Origin: a virus
Virus record (IMG/VR): IMGVR_UViG_3300032242_003753
Coordinates: 1 to 22,550 of that record
Direction: 5' to 3' (one strand)
DNA length: 22,550 nucleotides
The notes beneath the pieces were generated by a model. It saw only the letters and a list, made by a program, of their open reading frames with translations. It did not search any database and was not told the DNA's origin. This document shows, in pieces, positions 8,381-14,348 of this stretch (within the stretch, counting starts at the first letter, position 1; each line of letters begins with the position of its first letter). A program made the position numbers and the translations under genes.

Positions 8381-8889
8381 TACGCTACGCTGCTCCCGCC
8401 ATCATTGATATCAGGGTTTTCATTATATGGAGGTCCGCCAGTTTTATATAACATAGAAGTTTCAACGTTTTTTTGATTAGCTTGTTCGGCACCAGAAACC
8501 TTTGGATTGTCTGGATCGCCTGGAGTTGATTTGTTACCGTCGTTAGAACCATCTGGCTCTGGATCTTTGAGGCTTGCAGCTTTTGCAAACCCAGCTCTGT
8601 GCATACTACCAATCACGCAAGGTATCTGTTTAGTTTCTGGGTCTAACCAAAAACCAATAAGGCAAGTACCAGGAAGATAATTAGTTGTAGTGCCAATTTT
8701 ATTCAACGAAGGCGTGTTGTTCATAATTGGATACGCCCATGGTAATTCTTCATCGGGAATCGGAGTGTCGCCGATGTTATGGTGGCCATGTACGATTACT
8801 TTTACCTTTCCTGCGCAATCAGGGTCGCGAATATCTCTAACTTCGCAAGTGAAAAACCCAAGACCAACGCCTAACGCCTGTTCGGTCAT
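8380..8889 (-). CDS. 5: gp5-like OB-fold spike base without lysozyme domain
   Basis: A 169-residue protein, starting at the ATG (8889) that overlaps the stop of the upstream hub gene as ATGA; an upstream in-frame ATG at 8910 is less likely because AGGAG lies eight bases before 8889. Residues about 12-105 match the N-terminal OB-fold of gp5/VgrG proteins: VRDIRDPDCAGKVKV, then ELPWAYPIMNN and GTCLIGFWLDPETKQIPCVI, the GRV-V--G---LPWA-P pattern. In T4 a lysozyme domain and a beta-helix follow in the same chain. Here the rest (about 110-169) is only a polar Asp/Asn/Pro/Ser tail. It should form the platform on the gp27-like trimer that holds the spike. Confidence 0.8.
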   Translation of the reverse strand: MTEQALGVGLGFFTCEVRDIRDPDCAGKVKVIVHGHHNIGDTPIPDEELPWAYPIMNNTPSLNKIGTTTNYLPGTCLIGFWLDPETKQIPCVIGSMHRAGFAKAASLKDPEPDGSNDGNKSTPGDPDNPKVSGAEQANQKNVETSMLYKTGGPPYNENPDINDGGSSVA

Positions 8890-10100
8890 GCGTAAGCTCC
8901 TTTCAAACATTCAAGGTTGCATACATATCTAGGTAAATCAGCCGCAGTATGTATTTCATGTTCGACTTTTGATATCAACCAGCGCCCATACATCTGATCT
9001 TCTTTTTCCCCATAGGAATCTGTCGCAGAAGTAATTTTAGGAACGTCGCAAAATATAGTTGTTCCGGCTTCCAAAACTGGATCGCCGATAGTTGTCATAT
9101 GCATCATTTGTTCTTGCATCTGAGCTAGGTTGAGCTGTTTATACGGTATCGCCGCAGGAACAAAACTCTGAGGTATATTCAGTTTTTGATTTGGGTTACG
9201 GTAACTCAACACAGTTCTACCAGCGTTTTCTCCGCCAAATAACCCTCTGAATAAATCATAAGACCAATTACCCATCGCAGCAATTGGATTGATGTCATTG
9301 AAGTTAGAAACTTTATAGCTCAAAGTGTTCGGGTCAAACACAGCGACACGCTGATTGACAACGCCAGCTTTTGCGCGATTCATAGCGTCGAAGTTTTGAA
9401 CGACTTTCCAAGCCAGAATATTATCATCTACGCTTTTGTTGATAGAAGTGCCGATAGTAAAATCCTGTTTGAAATTTTTAACGTCTCCAGCGTTCAACAT
9501 ACCTTCGAGCGTTTCAAAATGAAAGCTACTCCATGTTTGCCAGAACATAAAATTCGAAGATTGAAACGCAGCTGAAACGGCTTCTTTCCTCAACATTTCA
9601 ATAGCATCATAAACCGTTTGGTTCGATATTTTTATATTCCTATTACCCTTTGTAGCTTCGGTTGCTATACCGTTTTGGCTATTGAGTTTAGAAAAAACAT
9701 CTTGTACTATCGAATTTATCGGTTGATTGTATGCCTGTTGAACGTTGATGATCCTACCCGAAATAGCTTCGCGAGAAATACAGCTCAACATATAGGTTTT
9801 AGCCTTTGCTGAACCCTGTATTTCTACTTGACGCACGCTGTTCAAATGAAAGTCGTAATACAGAGGCGAACCGTCAGTCAATTTCGTAATTTGAAAATAA
9901 ACGGTTTCTGTACCTTGTAACTGTAGTTGACCGAGCCAGTCGTCGGTGTCGATTACTTTTATTTCTGCAGTAACACCAGGCGTGAATATCGTTTCAAGGA
10001 TAGACGCTGTGAGAATACTAGCCCTCGCATCCCAGCTGCCTGACAAAGGGGACGTAATAAGAACAGTATCTACAGAAATATCACCTGGATTATAACCCAT
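8886..10100 (-). CDS. 27: Baseplate hub protein, gp27-like
   Basis: A 404-residue protein, close to T4 gp27 (391 residues), the trimeric hub ring that links the tail tube to the gp5 spike. Supporting features are the early beta-rich region with an IFTPGVTAEIKVIDTDDWLG segment (residues about 38-57), a YDFHLNSV strand and a YMLSCISREAI segment near residue 103, and placement directly upstream of the OB-fold gp5-like gene with ATGA coupling, the conserved hub arrangement. The C-terminal half contains a long insert-rich section and ends in MYGRWLISKVEHEIHT, a strand pattern common at the end of hub proteins. Identity rests on these patterns and order rather than strict motif matches. Confidence 0.75.
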   Translation of the reverse strand: MGYNPGDISVDTVLITSPLSGSWDARASILTASILETIFTPGVTAEIKVIDTDDWLGQLQLQGTETVYFQITKLTDGSPLYYDFHLNSVRQVEIQGSAKAKTYMLSCISREAISGRIINVQQAYNQPINSIVQDVFSKLNSQNGIATEATKGNRNIKISNQTVYDAIEMLRKEAVSAAFQSSNFMFWQTWSSFHFETLEGMLNAGDVKNFKQDFTIGTSINKSVDDNILAWKVVQNFDAMNRAKAGVVNQRVAVFDPNTLSYKVSNFNDINPIAAMGNWSYDLFRGLFGGENAGRTVLSYRNPNQKLNIPQSFVPAAIPYKQLNLAQMQEQMMHMTTIGDPVLEAGTTIFCDVPKITSATDSYGEKEDQMYGRWLISKVEHEIHTAADLPRYVCNLECLKGAYA

Positions 10101-10957
10101 TATTCACTCAATAACTTTTTGACAGATTTGACGAAGTCAGGTATAAAATCGGGTTTCAACAAGTTGACGATTTTATTACCTTCGTTTTTCTCGTTTTCTA
10201 TTTCGTAATAAGTCACGGGCGACCAATACGAAATCAGGTCGGTTGGAATATTGTTGCTTAGGTAATTGATAGAATTTGCTGTTATAGAGCAATTAGAACC
10301 GCTCTCTGATCCGTACACGTAACCAGCGCCAATAGAACCTTGCGTATGTTGAACCACCAATACGCTCGAATTAGAAATAACAGCTTGAGCTGTTCCGCCA
10401 GAGCTAAATTTTATGACTTCATTGTTAGCATAAGGGGTGTTATTCGAAGCTCCCGTAATATTCAAACTAACAGTGTAATTGGTTGATATTTTCCAATCGT
10501 CTTTTTTCCTAGAATAAGAAATAGCTGTTCCGTAAGCGTCGTAACCAGTAGTTTGCCAATAATCTTTTTGATTTACAGTCAAACTAGAATACGTGTCGGC
10601 TGAAATAGGATTCGTATTAGCCCAATTGTTTCTCCAATAAACTATTTTTGAAGTCGCGTTAGCGATAGAGCCGTACTTACCAACAATAAAATCCGTAAAC
10701 TGATTGTTGTCCAAATACCATTCGTAATATGGGTCGACAATATCGTTCGCTAGGTAAATTGACCAACTCAAATAAGGGTCTTTATACGTTGTAGAGGCGA
10801 CCGTATCTGCTCTTACGCCGTTCACAATAGACAACGGGTAATACGCGTATGGGTTTTTCAAAGCGTTCGGAGTAACCGTTACGCGTTCTGTTATATCAAC
10901 AACTTTAGTGTTGGCGTAATCAATCGTTTTGAAATTTTTGAAATAAGGAGCTGCCAT
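10100..10957 (-). CDS. 53: Baseplate wedge protein gp53
   Basis: A 285-residue member of the gp53 family (T4 gp53 is 196 residues). The N-terminus has the family signature: YFKNFKTIDYANTKVVDITE, then FAYYPLSIV-like AYYPLSIVNGVRADT, YKDPYLSWSIYLANDIVDPY and WYLDNNQFTDFI. The C-terminus ends with the expected YYEIENEKNEGNK and a helix, VKSVKKLLSE. Between them, residues about 158-240 are an extra Gly/Ser/Asn-rich beta module absent from T4 gp53, which explains the larger size. gp53 completes the wedge and joins it to the hub. The start is adjacent to the gp48 stop, and its own stop overlaps the next start (TAATG). Confidence 0.88.
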   Translation of the reverse strand: MAAPYFKNFKTIDYANTKVVDITERVTVTPNALKNPYAYYPLSIVNGVRADTVASTTYKDPYLSWSIYLANDIVDPYYEWYLDNNQFTDFIVGKYGSIANATSKIVYWRNNWANTNPISADTYSSLTVNQKDYWQTTGYDAYGTAISYSRKKDDWKISTNYTVSLNITGASNNTPYANNEVIKFSSGGTAQAVISNSSVLVVQHTQGSIGAGYVYGSESGSNCSITANSINYLSNNIPTDLISYWSPVTYYEIENEKNEGNKIVNLLKPDFIPDFVKSVKKLLSE

Positions 10958-11725
10958 TTATAATCCCGAAGGTGGTGTAGGAGAAGTAGAAAAATCAGAC
11001 TGCGTGAAGTATTCGATTTCTGTAACGCTCATTCTAATTTCTACAACTGTTGGAGCTGCGTCGTTATTCGCGCCGCCAAAAAAAGATGGTTGACCTTCTG
11101 GGGTATAATTTACTTCAAAAGATCTAATGATAGCTGGTTTGAACGTATAACTAAAATACTGCGTCGTTAAACAACTCAAAGTGATTTGAACAATGTTAGG
11201 GTAACCGAGGAGTGCGCCCTGCAATTTTGTTCCATTAAAAGTTTGAGAAGGTAATTGATTATATTTGATTGTGTTTATAATACTATTCAATTTTGCAGAT
11301 TCTGGTTGATTTGTCGGTGCAAGCCTCCACATAAAATTATGCGTTTTGAAAGCAGGAGCTCTATACATAATTGCGAGTAACGGATTTGCAATTTGACCCG
11401 CTAATGCCACGAGATTTGCTGCAGCACCAGCGACAACGTTAAAAGATTCAGTTGTGTATTCTTGATCTTGATGATCTACTAAAGAATTTGGTATAGGAAG
11501 CCTTATGGTTCCTAAATCTGCAAGTGAAGTAGCCCCTTGACTTCCTTGAAAAAAATCAATAATATTCGTAATTGTGGGTCTCTGATACTCATAAAAACTC
11601 AACGACATCCAATAGTTGAACGGAGGTTTCCCTAAATCGCTAGGGAAACACAGCGCTGTATTATCTCTATTTACGTTTGGTAGGTTTTTTATCGTCGCAT
11701 ATGGCGACGGAACCGGATTTACCAT
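10958..11725 (-). CDS. 48: Baseplate tail tube cap protein gp48-like
   Basis: A 255-residue protein with the tail-tube/cap pattern of gp48 and gp54 in T4-like phages. Key segments are YRAPAFKTHNFMWRLAPTNQ (about residues 123-142), a following IINTIKY helix with LPSQTF, YFSYTFKPAIIRSFEVNYTP, PSFFGG and a C-terminal VEIRMSVTEIEYF. This AP-FK-H-F-W-L-P-N and FKP--I-S--VNY-P pattern is highly typical of gp48. It caps the hub and starts tail tube polymerisation. It is shorter than T4 gp48 (364 residues), mostly through a smaller C-terminal part. It is the first gene of the minus-strand operon, with a possible late promoter in the short divergent region. Confidence 0.8.
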   Translation of the reverse strand: MVNPVPSPYATIKNLPNVNRDNTALCFPSDLGKPPFNYWMSLSFYEYQRPTITNIIDFFQGSQGATSLADLGTIRLPIPNSLVDHQDQEYTTESFNVVAGAAANLVALAGQIANPLLAIMYRAPAFKTHNFMWRLAPTNQPESAKLNSIINTIKYNQLPSQTFNGTKLQGALLGYPNIVQITLSCLTTQYFSYTFKPAIIRSFEVNYTPEGQPSFFGGANNDAAPTVVEIRMSVTEIEYFTQSDFSTSPTPPSGL

Positions 11726-11741
11726 TTTTTATTTCGTCCTA

Positions 11742-11749
11742 TATAAATA
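11742..11749 (+). promoter_or_regulatory. T4-type late promoter for the gp4 operon
   Basis: An exact TATAAATA box on the plus strand within the 48-bp divergent region. Transcription would start about six bases downstream (near 11755), leaving a leader of about 19 bases before the gp4 ATG. It is the only consensus late box found immediately upstream of the plus-strand operon of head, tail and lysis genes. Confidence 0.7.
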
Positions 11750-11758
11750 TATTTTTAC

Positions 11759-11766
11759 TATTTATT
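11759..11766 (-). promoter_or_regulatory. Possible late promoter for the gp48 operon (one mismatch)
   Basis: Reads AATAAATA on the minus strand, one base off the TATAAATA consensus. It is placed correctly to start RNA near 11753 and feed gp48. It lies inside the predicted start region of the opposite, plus-strand transcript. This is a weaker call than the plus-strand box. Confidence 0.4.
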
Positions 11767-11773
11767 GGGTCCG

Positions 11774-12220
11774 ATGAAAACATATAAAGGATATTTCAAA
11801 CCTCAAAACCCGCAAAAATATCGCGGAGATCCTCGTAATATTATTTATAGGAGTTCTTGGGAACTCAAAATGATGTCGTATTTAGATAGACACACTAATG
11901 TTATCGGCTGGAGTTCTGAAGAGGTTGTTATCCCTTACCGTTCTCCGATTGACGGTAGATTGCATAGGTATTTTGTTGACTTTCTCGTAACCTCAATAAA
12001 TAAAGATGGGGTAAAAGAAACTACCCTGATTGAAGTCAAACCAGCAGCTCAAACTCGCCCGCCTGTCCTCAAAGAAGGTAAAAAAACCAGAGCTTATGTT
12101 CAGTCTGTTATGACTTGGGGCGTGAATGAGGCTAAGTGGAAAGCAGCAACTGAATATTGTATAGACCGTGGCTGGAATTTCAAAATATTCACTGAGAAAG
12201 AATTAGGTATCAACTTTTAA
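11774..12220 (+). CDS. 4: Head completion protein gp4 (nuclease-fold)
   Basis: A 148-residue protein matching T4 gp4 (gp50/gp4, about 150 residues), which acts on filled heads before tail joining. Signatures are the N-terminal KGYFKPQNPQKYRGDPRNII, then YRSSWELKMMSYLD, YRSPIDGRLHRYFVDFLV and TLIEVKPAAQTRPP. The E (SWE), D (FVD) and E-x-K (IEVK) together resemble the metal site of a restriction-endonuclease-like fold, consistent with a Vsr/TnsA-type family. I start it at the ATG 11774; the upstream TTG at 11765 has no ribosome-binding site. It ends in a TAATG overlap with the next gene. Confidence 0.9.
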   Translation: MKTYKGYFKPQNPQKYRGDPRNIIYRSSWELKMMSYLDRHTNVIGWSSEEVVIPYRSPIDGRLHRYFVDFLVTSINKDGVKETTLIEVKPAAQTRPPVLKEGKKTRAYVQSVMTWGVNEAKWKAATEYCIDRGWNFKIFTEKELGINF

Positions 12221-12810
12221 TGACAAAGCTTTTTCAAGAAATATTACAGAGCAGTAAAGACGCGCCAACTACAAAACAAGCTGTTGACTGGTTACGCCAG
12301 CAAGCTTTGAAAACAAAAAACATCAACCCTCAATCGTTGATCGATGACGCTGGCGCTTTCAAGCGTATGGTTGGTTTGAGCGAGAACTCTATCGGCAAAA
12401 TGTACATGTTTAGCTATGACCCTAAACACAAAGACACATTGCCATATTACGACAACTATCCGCTGATATTCCCTGTTGAATATTACGGTGATAGTTTCCT
12501 AGGAATCAACCTGCATTATTTGCCGCCGATGCTTAGAGCAAAGCTTATGGACGCTCTAATGGCAACCATAAATAATAAAAAGTATGATAAAACAACAAAG
12601 CTCGTATTGTCTTATCAGATCCTAAAAGGTGCTTCGAAGTTTAAGTATTTCGAACCATGTTTGAAAAAGTATTTATTCAGTCATGTCAAATCGCCATTTG
12701 TTTATATTGCCCCGAACGAATGGAATATTGCGTTGATGTTACCAACTGAAAGATTCGTCGGAGCTTCAAAAACACAGGTCTTTAAAGATTCAACATCGAT
12801 GGTAAGGTAA
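12220..12810 (+). CDS. Probable DNA end protector gp2-like protein
   Basis: A 196-residue protein with a clearly conserved T4-like phage core: GKMYMFSYDPKHKDTLPYYD (about residues 59-78), then PLIFPVEYYGDSFLGINLHY with LPPMLRAKLMDAL, and a C-terminal FKYFEPCLKKYLFSHVKS and LPTERF. This pattern belongs to a conserved virion-assembly family that I associate with the gp2/head-neck region. T4 gene order (3-2-4-53) places gp2 next to gp4, as here, so gp2 is the best guess. The assignment is from memory of the family pattern and synteny, not from an alignment; a different neck or hub assembly role is possible. It starts and ends with TAATG overlaps. Confidence 0.5.
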   Translation: MTKLFQEILQSSKDAPTTKQAVDWLRQQALKTKNINPQSLIDDAGAFKRMVGLSENSIGKMYMFSYDPKHKDTLPYYDNYPLIFPVEYYGDSFLGINLHYLPPMLRAKLMDALMATINNKKYDKTTKLVLSYQILKGASKFKYFEPCLKKYLFSHVKSPFVYIAPNEWNIALMLPTERFVGASKTQVFKDSTSMVR

Positions 12811-13448
12811 TGGCTGGTTTTAACGTAGACACATTCAAAAGCAATATAGCGAAAAACGGATTTGTTCAAACCAACAAATACGACATCAACATCAATTTCA
12901 ACAACGGTAATTTCAACCTGCAGATTGCGCAAGGCGCTGGTCCTAGTTTACCAACAAGTTTCAATGATATAGCTAAAGATTTGAGCTACCGTTGTACAAA
13001 CGCTGTATTGCCAGGTGTTGCTTTGCGTACAATCGACTCTAACAGATATGGTCTTGGCATCATAGAAAAAATGCCTTACACAGGTAATTATACAGATATT
13101 ACGTTGACGTTTATGTGCGACCGTTTAGGTTTGACTTACAACTTTTGGTACGCTTGGATCAATTACATTTTTTCAGTAAACGGTCACGATACCGATAGGG
13201 GAACCGTCGCGGGCGCGAACCGTCCATATTACACAACAGAATACAAAGACAATTATTCTGCTGACATTACGATAAACGTATATGATAATTCTGGCACCAA
13301 CGCTTTGGCGTACACTTTGTACAGAGCGTACCCAATTTCAATAAACGACACTTCTGTAGGTTGGGGCGACAATAACGACTTATTGAAACTTACTACAACA
13401 TTAACATTCCGCGAATGGGAATTTCAAGGAACAACTCTAAGTAGATAA
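12810..13448 (+). CDS. Tail-tube-fold protein (gp19/gp54-like)
   Basis: A 212-residue protein with the phage tail tube pattern: NAVLPGVALRTIDSNRYGLG (about residues 68-87), then MPYTGNYTDITLTFMCDR and FWYAWINYIF, comparable to the LPGV-----YG----YP----D--LTF---------W--W--I motif of gp19. The C-terminal part ends with the beta strand LTTTLTFREWEFQG, as tube proteins do. The usual tube gene sits next to the sheath gene; here the neighbours are gp2-, gp4- and gp26-type genes, so this is more likely a tube-baseplate junction protein of the gp54 kind than the main tube monomer. Both share the fold. It starts in a TAATG overlap. Confidence 0.65.
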   Translation: MAGFNVDTFKSNIAKNGFVQTNKYDININFNNGNFNLQIAQGAGPSLPTSFNDIAKDLSYRCTNAVLPGVALRTIDSNRYGLGIIEKMPYTGNYTDITLTFMCDRLGLTYNFWYAWINYIFSVNGHDTDRGTVAGANRPYYTTEYKDNYSADITINVYDNSGTNALAYTLYRAYPISINDTSVGWGDNNDLLKLTTTLTFREWEFQGTTLSR

Positions 13449-13462
13449 AAGTGAGGTAAATT

Positions 13463-14176
13463 ATGGCACTTCCGAAAATTCAATATCCAACTACTAGCAT
13501 AAAAATCCCACCCACCAACAAAGAATATTCTTTCAGACCAATGTTGGTGAAGGAAGAAAAAATTCTCCTTGTTGCTAAGGCTAGCGAAGACGAAACAGAT
13601 ATACTCACAGCCATCAAACAAGTAATCAACAACTGCTGCCTAGACGATAGGTTTGATGTTGACAAAATCCCTTTGTTCGCTTTGGAATACGTGTTCCTCA
13701 AGCTGAGGTCTATTTCTATCGGCGATCAGGTAAAGGTTTCTTATCGCGATTTTGAAGACAACAAGCTTTATGACTTCAATGTCATTTTGAGTAATGTAGA
13801 AATTCGTTACCCAGAAAACATCGAACCTAAAATTCAAATCAACGAAAATGCTGGCGTCATCATGACCTACCCAACAGCGAATCTTTACAGCGATAAAGAA
13901 TTTTTGGCTACAGTTGGTGAAGAGTCAGCTTTCAAATTGATCGTAAAATGTATCGACAAAGTGTATGACGCTGAAACGGTTCATGAAGCTAAGGAATTTG
14001 AAGAAAAAGATCTTATGGAATTTATTGAACTGCTTGATGTTCAGAGTTTCACTAAGATTAGGGATTTCATGAGTAACATTCCTAGCCTTTATTACAAACT
14101 GGAATATACTAACGAGAACGGTAATGTAAGGACAATCGAGCTAACTTCGTTAACTGATTTTTTTACATTGCGCTGA
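13463..14176 (+). CDS. 26: Baseplate hub/tail assembly protein gp26-like
   Basis: A 237-residue protein resembling T4 gp26 (208 residues) and the T4 baseplate protein family. Typical segments are IKIPPTNKEYSFRPMLVKEE (residues about 13-32) followed by KILLVAKASEDETDIL, an ILTAIKQVINNC helix, LFALEYVFLKLRSISIGDQV and the C-terminal helical FIELLDVQSFTKIRDFMSNI followed by a Y-Y--EY--ENG hairpin. A GAGG ribosome-binding site precedes the ATG. The zero-frame protein stops at 14176 (TGA), 12 bases after a run of seven T at which a -1 slip would fuse it to the gp51-like segment. Small hub proteins of this kind behave as tail assembly chaperones in other phages; that role here is inference. Confidence 0.8.
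   Translation: MALPKIQYPTTSIKIPPTNKEYSFRPMLVKEEKILLVAKASEDETDILTAIKQVINNCCLDDRFDVDKIPLFALEYVFLKLRSISIGDQVKVSYRDFEDNKLYDFNVILSNVEIRYPENIEPKIQINENAGVIMTYPTANLYSDKEFLATVGEESAFKLIVKCIDKVYDAETVHEAKEFEEKDLMEFIELLDVQSFTKIRDFMSNIPSLYYKLEYTNENGNVRTIELTSLTDFFTLR
14158..14164 (+). promoter_or_regulatory. Candidate -1 ribosomal frameshift site (T TTT TTT)
   Basis: A run of seven T in the zero-frame phase GAT TTT TTT ACA, which fits the X XXY YYZ slippery heptamer. A -1 slip reads TTT TTT TAC ATT GCG and continues open to the TAA at 14338-14340. In the -1 frame a TGA lies immediately before the heptamer, so no separate upstream reading exists. A small 5-bp hairpin with a 6-base loop can be drawn at 14182-14197, but it is weak and further away than is usual; no strong stimulator is evident. 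Confidence 0.6.
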
Positions 14177-14340
14177 ATCACAACTCGTTAGAGGGTTACT
14201 ACAAAACAGTTTTTTCTCTGGTTCAGCATCATAAATATTCTATTACTGAAGTGGAAAACCTTATCCCGTTTGAACGCGATATTTACGTCGATATGTTGAT
14301 AGCCTACCTAAAAGAACTAGAAGATAAACAAAAGGCGTAA
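14164..14340 (+). CDS. gp51-like C-terminal extension, made by -1 frameshift
   Basis: A 58-codon open stretch that begins inside the end of gp26 and lacks any ATG, GTG or TTG start near its beginning; the first ATG (in a DMLIAY context) is only about 15 codons from the end. Its sequence is coding-like and conserved in character: YIALNHNSLEGYYKTVFSLV, then QHHKYSITEVENLIPFERDI and YVDMLIAYLKELED. The HHK-SITE-E--PFERDIY pattern is one seen in the T-type extensions of tail assembly chaperones and in the region after gp26 where T4 encodes gp51. The full product would be a gp26-gp51 fusion of about 292 residues (13463-14340, joined at the seven T). It could alternatively be a separate protein from a non-standard start or a sequencing indel. 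Confidence 0.6.
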   Translation, partial: YIALNHNSLEGYYKTVFSLVQHHKYSITEVENLIPFERDIYVDMLIAYLKELEDKQKA

Positions 14341-14348
14341 TACACGTA

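Noticed and set aside
10951-10965. A TATAAATG late-like box at the gp48/gp53 junction on the minus strand.
   Set aside because: The match comes from the TAA-ATG stop/start junction and would start RNA inside gp53.
14182-14197. A hairpin after the frameshift heptamer as a stimulating structure.
   Set aside because: Only 5 bp with a G-T pair and starting 17 bases after the heptamer; too weak and too distant to count as evidence.
14229-14237. A CATAAATA box within the gp51-like segment as a late promoter for the transglycosylase gene.
   Set aside because: One base off consensus, inside coding sequence and more than 100 bases before the next start; chance matches are common in A/T-rich coding DNA.
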